From: Lachnospiraceae bacterium
Lineage (GTDB): Bacteria > Bacillota > Clostridia > Lachnospirales > Lachnospiraceae
Direction: 5' to 3'
NCBI GenBank assembly: GCA_017509985.1
Contig: JAFWOE010000031.1
Span: forward strand, 40,011-104,010
Length of the DNA stretch: 64,000 nt
Positions 25,611-35,800 of this stretch are shown here, one piece after another; position 1 is the stretch's first letter, and every line of letters begins with the position of its first letter. The position numbers and the translations under genes are program-made. The notes under the pieces were generated by a model that was not told the origin of the DNA, did no database searches, and worked only from the letters and a program-made list of their open reading frames with translations.

Positions 25611-25640
25611 ATTATAATCATACTACATATGTTTTGTCAA
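25611..25640 (-). promoter_or_regulatory. Promoter of the polysaccharide operon
   Basis: TTGACA (25635-25640) and TATAAT (25611-25616) with an 18-base spacer on the minus strand are both perfect sigma-A hexamers. Transcription would begin near 25604, about 62 bases before the wzz-like start. No other promoter this strong was seen until the end of the cluster, so the whole 25 kb may depend on it. Confidence 0.75.
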
Positions 25641-25741
25641 TTTTTCACAAGCCGTACACAAAGGATCTCAGCGGGCTGCCGCGGATGGTTTACGAGAGGC
25701 AAAAGCATGCTCATAACGGTGCTAAGAGCAGTCATACGAAA

Positions 25742-25772
25742 GGCAGAGGGGCTGTCCCCTCTGCCTTTTTTT
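25742..25772. terminator. Strong hairpin terminator after yhaM
   Basis: GGCAGAGGGG (25742-25751) pairs with CCCCTCTGCC (25756-25765) over a 4-base loop. Seven T follow on the plus strand, and on the minus strand TTT follows the stem. It lies directly after the yhaM stop, so it probably ends the HtrA-like/yhaM transcript and separates it from the polysaccharide operon. It may work in both directions. Confidence 0.75.
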
Positions 25773-26724
25773 ACTCCTCCGTTCCTCTCGTCCGCCTTAT
25801 ATTCGATTCGAAGATCCGGCTGAACCCGAACCACTCGTCATTCCCGGGGTTTGCGTCCAGTGCTTCCCGGAACGACTCCATCCTGGCATCCGTCAGATCC
25901 GCCATGGAAAGAGCTACTGCTTCCGCCAGTGCCGGTTTTTTCGGGGATCCGTATTCCAGTTCCCCGTGATGCGACAGGATGCAGTGTTTCAGCTCGACCT
26001 CCAGTTCTTTCGGGAATCCTTCGATCCCGGCACATGCATCATGGATCATTTCCGCTCCGATGGAGATGTGCCCGATCAGCTGTCCTTCGTCGGTATAGTC
26101 GTTTTCCGGAAAGGCCGAAAGCTCGTCCAGTTTGCCGATGTCATGCAGGATCCCGGCCGTGATCAGAAGGTCCTTGTTCAGAAAAGGATAGGCTTTTGTA
26201 TAGATCTGACAAAGCCTTACAACACCGAGCGTATGCTCCAGAAGTCCGCCGATAAAGCCGTGATGGATATTCTTGGCGGCTGAAGCGTTTTTAAATCTTG
26301 CCGCAAATTCCGCATCATTTTCAAAGAAATGCTTTAACAGTTCCGAATAATATCGGTTCTCGACCAGCCCGATATATTTCAGCAGGTTCTCGTACATGGA
26401 ATCCCTGCTGTACCGGCTGGAAGGCTGATACTCGTTCTTATCGTACTCACCCTCCTGAGGGATCCGCAGCCGGCGCACAGTCAGCTGCAGCGACCCGTTG
26501 TAGCGGCTGACTTCCCCTACAACGTCAATGTAATCCATGGCTTCGAATTCTTCGATCGCTCCGGAATCCACATCCCATACCTTGGCGTCCATGACCCCGG
26601 TCTTATCCTGGATTACCAGGTTGTAATAAGTCCTTCCGTTTTTTGTGGTCGCGGTGATTTTGCTTTTGCAGAGATATATTCCCGACAGCCTGCTGCCGTC
26701 GGAATACTCGTTTAAATATTTCAT
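25771..26724 (-). CDS. yhaM: 3'-5' exoribonuclease YhaM family (OB fold plus HD domain)
   Basis: Cytoplasmic metal-dependent 3'-5' exonuclease of Firmicutes. The 317 residues contain an N-terminal OB-type nucleic-acid binding part (about 10-85, KNGRTYYNLVIQDKTG) and an HD hydrolase domain (about 150-310) with HHGFIGGLLEHT and HDIGKL, then a later LSHHGELEYGSP segment that is typical of YhaM/CbfI. The gene starts 1 base after the HtrA-like gene, with its GGGGAG in that gene's end, so the two are translationally coupled. Confidence 0.9.
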   Translation of the reverse strand: MKYLNEYSDGSRLSGIYLCKSKITATTKNGRTYYNLVIQDKTGVMDAKVWDVDSGAIEEFEAMDYIDVVGEVSRYNGSLQLTVRRLRIPQEGEYDKNEYQPSSRYSRDSMYENLLKYIGLVENRYYSELLKHFFENDAEFAARFKNASAAKNIHHGFIGGLLEHTLGVVRLCQIYTKAYPFLNKDLLITAGILHDIGKLDELSAFPENDYTDEGQLIGHISIGAEMIHDACAGIEGFPKELEVELKHCILSHHGELEYGSPKKPALAEAVALSMADLTDARMESFREALDANPGNDEWFGFSRIFESNIRRTRGTEE

Positions 26725-26725
26725 G

Positions 26726-28105
26726 TCAAATCTCCCCTATCGTAATATCGAAGCTGATATCCGTATAGCCTTCGGCGCCTTTCCGCAGCGCTGTAACGGA
26801 TACCGCCGTGCCCGGCTCAAGCTTCTCCAGGGCGGCTTTATACTGACTCATATTCGCGATCTTCTCTTCGCCGATCTGCGTTATGACATCCATCTCCGAA
26901 AGGCCTGCAAAAAAGGCCGGTGATTCGTCTTCGATCTCCGTAACGATGATGCCCTTCGGGATACCGGTTATTTCACTGATCGATGCCGTTACCTCGGAAG
27001 CCTTGATCCCGATATACGGCTTGGTCTCTCCGTTGGAAAGCTGTTCCAGCAGTGTTTTGAGCTGTGATATCGCGATACCGGTAACGACCTGGGTGCCGTC
27101 GTTGCCGAATGCCTGATCGATCACGCCGATCACATTGCCGTTCAGGTCCACGAGGATCCCGCTGCCTTCCGCAGAACCGATGACATCGGTGATCAGCAGA
27201 TTGTATTCGCAGTCCACACCCTGGATGATGCTGCTCGTGGAAGTGATCTTTCCAAAAGATACGCTGCCCGGATAGCCGTTGGGCGATCCGAGAGCGATCA
27301 CCGTATCACCTACGTTGGCAAAATACGAGTTCCCGAGGGAAGCGGAACTGATCGCTTCCAGATTCTCGCTGCTCATTCCGTCCGTATTGACCCGGAGCAC
27401 CGCGAGGCCCGTGTCCGCATCGTCTTTAATGAAGATCGCATCAGCGATAAAACCATCCGCAAACGTGACCTGGATCCGTTCAATGTTTTCGATGATCCCG
27501 GATTCCGTCAGGATATACAGGGCGTCGTCCGTCCGGGCGATCACGACTCCCGAGATCTGCTGTTTATTCTCCACCGACTGATTGAAATAATCCATCTGGC
27601 TGGAGATCGCGGTAACGGTGACAACAGCTTTGGACGCTTCTTTTGCCACTGCCATCAGTTCATCCTGAAGAAGGACATAGTCCGTGATCGACAATTCCTT
27701 AAGAGCTTCCTGCTCTTTGTCCTCCTCTTTCTCCGGCTCTTTTTCCGGTTCGGCAGTCGGTTCCGGCGTCGGAACAGCCGTTTCGGAGGGACTGGGAACG
27801 ATCGTCGGTTTTTCGCTTGGCTCAGCGGTGGGGACCGGTGTGGCCGTAACCGTTTCCGCCGGGATCGTTACTCTGGGCGGCGGCGTGACCTTTCCGGATG
27901 CTTTTTCCACGACCGGAACCATCGTTACAAAGACGACCGCTGCAACGGCTGCTGCTGCAGCCGCCATAATGCAAACCAGAAGCAGGTTGATAAAAAACCT
28001 TTTTTTCTTCGGCTTTCTCTTGATGGTTTCCCGTATAAACGAAGAATCTTTTTTTTCGGGCGTTTCGCCTGTATTCGGATCCGGTCCGTTTTCTGACATA
28101 TTCAC
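26726..28105 (-). CDS. HtrA/DegP-like membrane pseudoprotease with PDZ domain
   Basis: A 459-residue protein with a cytoplasmic head, one membrane segment (about 37-64), a Pro/Thr/Glu-rich spacer (about 74-130), a trypsin-like HtrA domain (about 145-350) and a C-terminal PDZ domain (about 352-455). The HtrA fold is clear (ILTESGII, LAVLRV, ALGSPNGYPGSVSFG, LNGNVIGV), but the catalytic positions are G203 where His stands in TNNHVV, G233 where Asp stands in TDLAVL, and G314 where Ser stands in GNSGG. It should therefore be inactive as a protease and act as an outside-facing sensor or binding protein. A GTG start is chosen because GAGG lies 10 bases before it; ATG 28099 is the alternative. Confidence 0.85.
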   Translation of the reverse strand: MNMSENGPDPNTGETPEKKDSSFIRETIKRKPKKKRFFINLLLVCIMAAAAAAVAAVVFVTMVPVVEKASGKVTPPPRVTIPAETVTATPVPTAEPSEKPTIVPSPSETAVPTPEPTAEPEKEPEKEEDKEQEALKELSITDYVLLQDELMAVAKEASKAVVTVTAISSQMDYFNQSVENKQQISGVVIARTDDALYILTESGIIENIERIQVTFADGFIADAIFIKDDADTGLAVLRVNTDGMSSENLEAISSASLGNSYFANVGDTVIALGSPNGYPGSVSFGKITSTSSIIQGVDCEYNLLITDVIGSAEGSGILVDLNGNVIGVIDQAFGNDGTQVVTGIAISQLKTLLEQLSNGETKPYIGIKASEVTASISEITGIPKGIIVTEIEDESPAFFAGLSEMDVITQIGEEKIANMSQYKAALEKLEPGTAVSVTALRKGAEGYTDISFDITIGEI

Positions 28106-28242
28106 GGCAGTATTTCCTCAATAAATATGTTTTGCAGATAAAGACTGCTCCTTTTTGGACTCTATCAGATATTTATGAACAGAGTATGAACTATTCTTGC
28201 CGGCTTATTGAATGTACTTCCCCTTCCGATTCAAAAAATCTC

Positions 28243-28271
28243 TTAACTATTTTGCCTTAGTAATGTAAAAT
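28243..28271 (+). promoter_or_regulatory. Candidate promoter of mutS2
   Basis: TTAACT (28243-28248) and TAAAAT (28266-28271) are separated by 17 bases, 38 bases before the mutS2 start. The match to sigma-A is moderate. Confidence 0.4.
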
Positions 28272-28308
28272 AATGATTCAGATAACAACTTGATTCCGGA
28301 GAGCATCT

Positions 28309-30696
28309 ATGAATCCAAAGGCACTGAAAACACTGGAATTCAACAAAATACTGGAACGCCTGGAATCTCACGCGACCTGCGATCCCGGACGCGAGCTCTG
28401 CCGCGCCCTTCTTCCTTCGACGGATATCGACGTGATCGGGCAGGCGCAGGAAGAAACTCACTGCGCTTCTTCAAGGCTCCTGCGAAAAGGAAATCTTTCT
28501 TTTGGAAATGTTAAGGACATAAGGCCCTCTCTCAAAAGACTGGAGCTCGGAGCTTCCCTCAACCAGCCTGAACTGCTTACAGCTGCGGGGTTTCTTGAAA
28601 ACGTTGCGCGCGTTAAGTCCTACGGGAAGCACGATTCATCCGGTGAATCCGCAGACTGTCTCGATGCCTCCTTCGACTCGCTGATCTCCTGTCCGGCACT
28701 TTCCGCCGAGATCCGCCGCTGCCTTCTTTCGGAAACGGAAGTCAGCGATACGGCCAGCCGGGAGCTTTCCAATATCCGCAGTTCCATAAGCCGCTGCGAA
28801 GACCGGATCCATTCCTCGCTGAACTCGTTTCTCAACGGATCCTTAAAACTGTACCTGCAGGACAATATCGTTACCATGCGCGATGGCCGCTATTGCGTAC
28901 CGGTCAAAGCCGAATACAAAAACAGCGTACAGGGCATCGTCCACGACCAGTCCTCTTCGAACGCGACCTACTTCATTGAACCGGCTGCCATCGTCAATCT
29001 GAACAACGAGATCCGTGAACTGCAGGTCCGCGAAGCGCATGAGATTGAAAAGATCCTTTCCGATCTCAGTTCGGAGGTCTATGAGCATTCCGGCGCGATC
29101 GCCAACGATTACGAAATCATGGTCCATCTGGATTTTGTTTTCGCCAAAGGAGCACTCGCGAACGAAATGTCCGCAAATAAACCTCAGTTTAATAACGATA
29201 AGATCATCGAGCTGAGAAAAGCCCGTCATCCGCTTATCGATCCGTTCAAAGTGGTCCCGACCGACATCCGGCTGGGGGAGGATTTCAGCCAGCTGGTCAT
29301 CACCGGCCCCAACACCGGCGGCAAGACCGTAACATTAAAGACGACCGGCCTGCTGACCCTCATGGGTCAGGCGGGTCTGCATATACCCGCCCTGGACGGC
29401 TCCCGGCTATCGGTCTTTACGCAGATCTTTGCCGATATCGGAGACGAACAGAGCATTGAGCAGTCGCTGAGCACCTTCTCTTCCCATATGAAGAACGTTG
29501 TCGAGATCATCAACAATGCCGATGAGGACAGCCTGGTACTGTTCGATGAACTTGGCGCCGGGACCGATCCCACCGAAGGGGCCGCCCTTGCGATCGCGAT
29601 TCTCTCCCATCTCCACTCACAGGGGATCCGCACGGTCGCAACGACCCATTACAGCGAACTGAAGCTCTTTGCGCTTTCCACCGAAGGGATCGAGAATGCC
29701 AGCTGCGAGTTCAACGTCGAAACGCTGAAGCCGACATACCGCCTGATCATCGGCACCCCCGGAAAGAGCAACGCTTTCGCGATCTCCTCTTCGCTCGGGC
29801 TTCCGGATTACATCATAGAAGCTGCAAAAAATGAGATCAGTTCCAACGACCTGTCGTTTGAAGTAGTGATCATTAATCTGGAACAGAGCCGGACCGAGCT
29901 TGAAAAGGAAAAGGAAGAAGTATTAAGATTAAAGGAACAGAACCAGAGCATCAACAATCGGCTGACATCCCAGGATGCCGGCCTTGCCCAGAAACGCGAC
30001 CGTATCCTGAACGAAGCCAATGAAGAGGCCTCCCGTATCCTTCGTGAAGCGAAGGAGTACGCGGACAGAGTGATCCGGGAACTGAACAAAAAGCACGGGT
30101 CCGGTGCGGACATAAAAGCCCTTGAGCGGGAACGGACCGCTCTCCGCGAAAAGATCGACAGCCTGTCCGGGAGCAAAGGAAAGGAACCGGCTGTACGCTC
30201 CGGCCGGAAACTGACTGCAAAAGACATCCGTCCCGGCGACGATGTCCGCGTGATCAGCATGAATGTAAAAGGCACCGTAGAAACGATCCCGGACGCGAAG
30301 GGCAACGTTTTCGTCCGGATGGGCATCATACGGTCCAAAGTGCACCTTTCCGACCTGGAAGCCGTCAGCGAAACGCCCGCAGCAAAGCAGTTCGAGAAAT
30401 TTGCGGCCCCGCAGGCTTCCGCCGGCAGTATCCGCTATTCGAAGTCCATGTCCGCGACCAGCCGGATCAAGCTGCTCGGAATGACGGTCGACCAGGCTGA
30501 AGCCGAACTGGACAAATTTATCGATGACGCGCTCCTGGCGCATCTGTCTTCCATAACGATCGTACACGGAAAAGGGACCGGTGCGTTAAGAAACGGCGTT
30601 CACGCCTATCTTCGCTCCCATCCGTCGGTAAAAAGCTTTCATCTGGCCCAGCCGGGCGAAGGAGATTCCGGCGTGACGATCGCCGAACTGCAGTAA
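28309..30696 (+). CDS. mutS2: MutS2 family protein
   Basis: Cytoplasmic ATPase and nuclease-associated protein that acts on branched DNA and, in Bacillus, on collided ribosomes. The 795 residues carry MutS-type core and clamp regions, a Walker A GPNTGGKTVTLKT near 333, FDELGAGTDP (Walker B and signature region) near 410, a coiled coil about 510-600, and a C-terminal Smr domain (about 715-795) with HGKGTGALRNGVH. The N-terminal mismatch-binding domain of MutS is absent, as expected. A CGGAG lies 7 bases before the ATG. The genes on its left are transcribed in the other direction. Confidence 0.96.
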   Translation: MNPKALKTLEFNKILERLESHATCDPGRELCRALLPSTDIDVIGQAQEETHCASSRLLRKGNLSFGNVKDIRPSLKRLELGASLNQPELLTAAGFLENVARVKSYGKHDSSGESADCLDASFDSLISCPALSAEIRRCLLSETEVSDTASRELSNIRSSISRCEDRIHSSLNSFLNGSLKLYLQDNIVTMRDGRYCVPVKAEYKNSVQGIVHDQSSSNATYFIEPAAIVNLNNEIRELQVREAHEIEKILSDLSSEVYEHSGAIANDYEIMVHLDFVFAKGALANEMSANKPQFNNDKIIELRKARHPLIDPFKVVPTDIRLGEDFSQLVITGPNTGGKTVTLKTTGLLTLMGQAGLHIPALDGSRLSVFTQIFADIGDEQSIEQSLSTFSSHMKNVVEIINNADEDSLVLFDELGAGTDPTEGAALAIAILSHLHSQGIRTVATTHYSELKLFALSTEGIENASCEFNVETLKPTYRLIIGTPGKSNAFAISSSLGLPDYIIEAAKNEISSNDLSFEVVIINLEQSRTELEKEKEEVLRLKEQNQSINNRLTSQDAGLAQKRDRILNEANEEASRILREAKEYADRVIRELNKKHGSGADIKALERERTALREKIDSLSGSKGKEPAVRSGRKLTAKDIRPGDDVRVISMNVKGTVETIPDAKGNVFVRMGIIRSKVHLSDLEAVSETPAAKQFEKFAAPQASAGSIRYSKSMSATSRIKLLGMTVDQAEAELDKFIDDALLAHLSSITIVHGKGTGALRNGVHAYLRSHPSVKSFHLAQPGEGDSGVTIAELQ

Positions 30697-30707
30697 GATC
30701 CCGAAAA

Positions 30708-30730
30708 GCTCTTTTCCGTGAGGAAAGAGC
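30708..30730 (+). other. Hairpin between mutS2 and the response regulator gene
   Basis: GCTCTTTTCC (30708-30717) and GGAAAGAGC (30722-30730) pair with one bulged T and a 4-base loop. No T tract follows, so it is more likely a stability or processing element than a terminator. Confidence 0.4.
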
Positions 30731-30758
30731 CGGCAGCAATATCAACGGAGGAAAAACA

Positions 30759-31466
30759 ATGACAAACCGTCAAAAGATCCTTATAGTCGATGACGACCCC
30801 AATATCGCGGAGCTCATCTCTCTTTACCTGACCAAAGAATGCTATGAATGCATGGTTGTCGGGAACGGGGAAGACGCGGTGAAAGCCGCCGGCGAATTCG
30901 AACCGAATCTGATGCTGCTGGATCTGATGCTTCCGGGCATGGACGGCTATCAGGTATGCCGCGAGATCCGAAGCTCTTCCAATCTGCCGATCATCATGAT
31001 GTCGGCAAAAGGCGAGGTTTTTGACAAGGTTCTGGGGCTCGAACTCGGAGCAGATGACTACATCATCAAACCTTTTGACACAAAAGAACTGATCGCCCGG
31101 GTCAAGGCGGTCCTCCGCCGCTATCAGCCGGCTCCCTCCGCTTCCGCTGCCGCGAAGCCGAAAGGAAAATATGTTGAGTATCCGGATCTGGTCATCAATC
31201 TTACCAATTATTCCGTTGAATACAAAGGAAAGCCCGTGGAAATGCCGCCCAAGGAACTGGAGCTGCTATATTTTCTTGCATCCTCTCCGAACCAGGTATT
31301 CACAAGGGAACAGCTTTTGGACCACATCTGGGGATATGAATACATCGGGGACACACGTACCGTGGACGTCCACGTAAAACGCCTCCGTGAGAAGCTCGGG
31401 GAGCATCCGTCCTGGGCGATCTCCACCGTATGGGGCATCGGCTATAAATTCGAGGTTCGTAATTAA
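30759..31466 (+). CDS. OmpR/PhoB-family response regulator
   Basis: DNA-binding regulator of 235 residues. The receiver domain (about 5-120) has the acidic pocket D11-D13, phospho-acceptor D55 in LLDLMLPG and the IIKPF lysine near 105. A winged-helix domain (about 140-232) contains FTREQLLDHIWGYEY and RTVDVHVKRLREKLG. GGAGG lies 7 bases before the ATG. Its stop overlaps the kinase start by one base, so the two form a coupled pair. Target genes cannot be read from the sequence; the nearby polysaccharide operon is one candidate. Confidence 0.95.
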   Translation: MTNRQKILIVDDDPNIAELISLYLTKECYECMVVGNGEDAVKAAGEFEPNLMLLDLMLPGMDGYQVCREIRSSSNLPIIMMSAKGEVFDKVLGLELGADDYIIKPFDTKELIARVKAVLRRYQPAPSASAAAKPKGKYVEYPDLVINLTNYSVEYKGKPVEMPPKELELLYFLASSPNQVFTREQLLDHIWGYEYIGDTRTVDVHVKRLREKLGEHPSWAISTVWGIGYKFEVRN

Positions 31467-32875
31467 TGCGCATAAAGCTTATATGGAAGTTCATACTGGT
31501 TTACCTTGCGGTCACGGTCGTCTGCTTTATTCTGATATCTACAGCAGGCGCACGTCTTGTTGACCGTACCATTATTTCCAGAAAAAGCATCGACCTCTAC
31601 AATGAAGCCACTGTGATCAGTGATGATATCCTCCGGCAGAGGGATACGCTGCCGTCTATTCATCAGAAGCTGAGCGCGATCGCTGCCTACCAGCAGTCTG
31701 TCATCTGGCTCATGGCCAACGACGGCAGCATCATTACGGATTCTTCTTCTCCTTATTCCGAAGAACCCGTTTCCCGCGTAGAAGGCTTCGACCGTGTTGC
31801 CCTCGGGACCGGTTACTATTCCACCGGTCGGTTTTTTGACTACTTTAACGAAGAAATGCTTACCGTCATCCAGCCGCTTTCCTCGAGCTACAATATGAAC
31901 GGCTATCTGGTCATCCATATGCCGCTCCGTTCATTCACGGCTCTGCGGGAGAGCATTCTGACCAACGTGCACCAGATCGCCATGGTGATCTTCCTGCTTT
32001 CCCTGGTCATCCTTGTCCTGATCTTCGTCTGGGTAAACATCCCCGTCCGGAAGATCACGGCCGGAGCTAAGGAATTTGCTTCCGGGAACCTGAAGCACAC
32101 CATCGGACTGAAGACCGGCGACGAACTGGAGTATCTGTCCGACACGCTGGATTTCATGGCTTCGGAGCTGGATAAGGCGAACAGCTATCAGAGTGCTTTT
32201 ATTGCGAACGTCTCACATGACTTCCGCTCTCCTCTCACATCCATCAAAGGATATGCGGAAGCGATGCAGGACGGAACGATCCCGCCCGAGCTCCATTCCA
32301 AATATCTCGGGATCGTTATTTCCGAAGCGGACCGGCTCAATAAGCTGAGCCAGGAGCTGATCACCATGAAGCAGGTCAACAACTCCGGAAAACGAGTGCT
32401 GAATGTAACGGACTTTGACCTGAACGCCATGATCCGGACCACGGCCGCTTCCTTTGAGGGAACCTGCTACGAAAAGAGTATTATCATCGATCTCATTATG
32501 GAAGAAGACGCTCTGACGGTCCGGGCCGATCTTACGCAGATCCAGCAGGTAATGTACAACCTGATCGACAATGCCGTTAAATTCAGCAGGAACAATTCCA
32601 CGATCGAGATCGAAACGACCGAAAGATACAACAAAGCCTATATCGTCGTCCGTGACCACGGTATAGGCATTGCGAGCAGTGAGATCAACAAGATCTGGGA
32701 TCGGTTTTATAAAGCGGACACTTCGCGCGGCAAAGATCCCCGTGGCAGCGGCCTCGGACTTGCGATCGTAAAAGAGATCATCCAGGCCCACGGAGAAAAG
32801 ATCAACGTCATCAGCACACCGGACGTCGGGACGGAATTCTCCTTTACGTTGCCGGTCGCCGATGAGGAAGACTAA
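31466..32875 (+). CDS. Membrane sensor histidine kinase
   Basis: Partner of the response regulator just upstream, 469 residues. It has a membrane segment at about 7-27, an extracytoplasmic sensor of about 140 residues, a second segment at about 169-191, a HAMP linker (about 192-245), the HisKA box with phosphorylated H251 in NVSHDFRSPLTSIKGY, and a C-terminal ATPase domain with NLIDNAVKFS, DHGIGI and GSGLGLAIV. The last four bases overlap convergently with the end of polC. The signal is unknown; the sensor region has no motif that was recognised. Confidence 0.94.
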   Translation: MRIKLIWKFILVYLAVTVVCFILISTAGARLVDRTIISRKSIDLYNEATVISDDILRQRDTLPSIHQKLSAIAAYQQSVIWLMANDGSIITDSSSPYSEEPVSRVEGFDRVALGTGYYSTGRFFDYFNEEMLTVIQPLSSSYNMNGYLVIHMPLRSFTALRESILTNVHQIAMVIFLLSLVILVLIFVWVNIPVRKITAGAKEFASGNLKHTIGLKTGDELEYLSDTLDFMASELDKANSYQSAFIANVSHDFRSPLTSIKGYAEAMQDGTIPPELHSKYLGIVISEADRLNKLSQELITMKQVNNSGKRVLNVTDFDLNAMIRTTAASFEGTCYEKSIIIDLIMEEDALTVRADLTQIQQVMYNLIDNAVKFSRNNSTIEIETTERYNKAYIVVRDHGIGIASSEINKIWDRFYKADTSRGKDPRGSGLGLAIVKEIIQAHGEKINVISTPDVGTEFSFTLPVADEED

Positions 32876-35800
32876 AAATCAAAAATGGAAAGCTGATCCG
32901 TATCGGGAAGATCCTTCAGGATCCCGAGTTCGGTCATATATTCTACCGTCTTGGTGCTGACCCTGCACCGGTTACGGAAATCATCCTTTGAAGAAAACGG
33001 CCCCTGCTTCGCGGCCTCCGCAATGGAGATCGCGGCGTTGTCGCCGACATCTTTTATGGTGTTCAGGGCAGCCATCAGTTTACCGTCGATGATGCGGAAT
33101 TTTGTGGCGTCGGCCTGATAGATATCGATCGGCAGGAATTCGATTCCTCTGGCATACATCTCCCGGACGATCTTCATGTCTTTAATGATATCTTCGTCCG
33201 CTTTTTTCTTATCTTCGCTGTTGATATACCCGTCCAGGAAATACTGGAGTCTTTCCTTTCCCATGCACATCTGCTCATAATTAAACGCCGTTGCGCGGAT
33301 GGTGAAGAAGGCCGCGTAATACGCCAGCGGATAATTGATCTTATACCAGGCAATACGGTACGCCATCATAACATAGGCCGCCGCGTGCGCTTTCGGGAAC
33401 ATGTATTTGATCTTTTTGCACGACCAGATATACCAGTCCGGCACATCGTGAGCCGTCATGTCTTCTTCCCAGTCCGGCTTCAGTCCCTTTCCCTTCCGGA
33501 CCGATTCCATGATCGTAAAGGATTTTTCACTCTCCAGGCCCTTCAGGATCAGGAAAGTCATAATATCGTCCCTTGTACAGATCGCGGTGGAAAGGGTCGC
33601 CTTTCCTTCTGCGATCAGCTCCTGGGCGTTATTCCTCCAGACATCCGTTCCGTGCGAAAGACCGGAGATCCGTACCAGCTCGGAAAACGTCGTCGGTTTG
33701 GTATCCACCAGCATCTGTATGACAAATTCCGTCCCGAATTCCGGGATCCCGAGGCAGCCCAGGGGGCAGCCGCCGATCTCCTCCGGGGTGACTCCCAGCG
33801 CCCTTGTCCCGGTAAACAGCGACATTACGCCCGGGTCGTCCAAAGCGATGGAAAGCGGATCGATGCCGGTCAGATCCTTCAGCATACGGATCATGGTCGG
33901 ATCATCGTGTCCGAGAATGTCCAGCTTCAAAAGGTTCTGATCGATGGAATGATATTCAAAATGAGTCGTGACGATATCGGTCGTCATATCGTTGGCCGGG
34001 CGCTGCACGGGAGTGAAGGAATTGATGTCCTCCCCGTGCGGAAGGACAATGATCCCGCCCGGATGCTGGCCGGTCGACCGGCGGACACCGGTGCAGCCCA
34101 TGACGATCCGGTCGGTCTCTGCGCTTCTTTTTACGATCCCCTTGGATTCGAAGTATTTTTTTACAAATCCGTAAGCCGTCTTATCCTTCAGCGTAGAGAT
34201 CGTTCCGGCACGGAAAGTCTGTCCTTCCCCGAAAATAACCTCTGTATATTTGTGCGCCTTCGACTGGTATTCTCCGGAAAAATTCAGGTCGATATCCGGT
34301 TCCTTATTTCCCTTGAATCCCAGGAAGGTCTCGAAAGGTATGTCAAATCCGAGTTTCTGAAGCCTGGCGCCGCATACCGGGCACTCTTTGTCCGGCATAT
34401 CCAGACCGCATCGTCCCGCATAGGCCCGCACTTCTTCCGAATCAAAATCCACGTAATGACACTCGGGGCAGAGATAATGAGGGCTCAGCGGATTGACTTC
34501 CGTGATGCCGGCCATCGTCGCCACAAAAGAAGAACCGACCGATCCCCTGGAGCCGACCAGATAGCCGTCGGCGTTGGATTTAGCCACCAGTTTCTGTGCG
34601 ATCATATACATGACCGCGTAGCCGTTTGAAATAATGGAGGTCAGCTCTCTTTCAAGCCGGGTCTTTACCACTTCCGGGAGATCTTCTCCATATAGTTCAT
34701 GTGCTCGGCTGTAGCAGATCGCTCTCAGATCCGCGTCGGAGTTTTCGATGACCGGCGGGAATTTCCCTTTTCGTATCGGCGAGATCCGCTCACACAGGGC
34801 GGCGATCTTCGCCGGGTTCTCCAGCACAAGTTCCCGTGCCTTTTCCGTACCGAAATATTCAAACTCCCGGAGCATTTCTTCGGTTGTCCGCTGGTAGAGA
34901 GGAGCCTGTTCATCCGCGTCGGCAAAGCCCATTCCGGCCTGCAGGATCCTTCGGTAGATCTCGTCTTCCGGCTCCTTAAAATGCACGTCTCCTGTCGCCA
35001 CGGCAATTTTCCCGAGCTGTTCCGCGATCGAAACCACCTTGCGGTTCAGATCTTTAATGTCCTCTTCCGCAGAAACACTGTCTATGTTCTCATCCCGGAT
35101 CATGAAGCGGTTGTTGCCGACCGGCTGTATCTCCAGATAATCGTAAAAGGCTGCGATATCCGCCAGTTCCTGATCCGAGGCTCCCCGGAGCATGGCCTGG
35201 TAGAGTTCCCCGGATTCGCAGGCCGGGCTGATGATCAGTCCTTCGGAGTACTGTTTATAAACACTCTTCGGGATCCTCGGCCGCATATGGAAATATTCGA
35301 TATGTGAAAGTGAGATCAGCCGGTAGAGATTCACCCTGCCGGTCTCATTCTTCACAAGGATGACCGCGTGATATGTCGGCAGCTTCTTAACGGTTTCCGC
35401 GTCGATGACCGCTGCTTCATTCACCTCTTTAAGCGTATGGATTTCTCTCTCTTTCAGGAGTTTCTGCAGCTCAAGAAAGATCTGTGCCGTGCAGGCTGCG
35501 TCATCCACGGCCCGGTGATGATTGTCCAGCGGGATCTCCAGTTTTTTTGCCACGGTTTCAAGCCGGTAATTCTTCAGTTCCGGAAGAAGGCAGCGTGCAA
35601 GAGCTACCGTATCCAGACTGATAAATGCATATTCCTGGCCGAGATCCGCGCAGTTCTTTTTAATAAAACCGCAGTCGAAATCCGAATTATGGGCTGCCAG
35701 AAAGCAGCCATCGCAGAACTTCAGGAATTCCGGAAGCACTTCGGAAATATCCGGTGCATCCAGTACCATGGCATCGTTGATCCCTGTAAGTTTTTCGATC

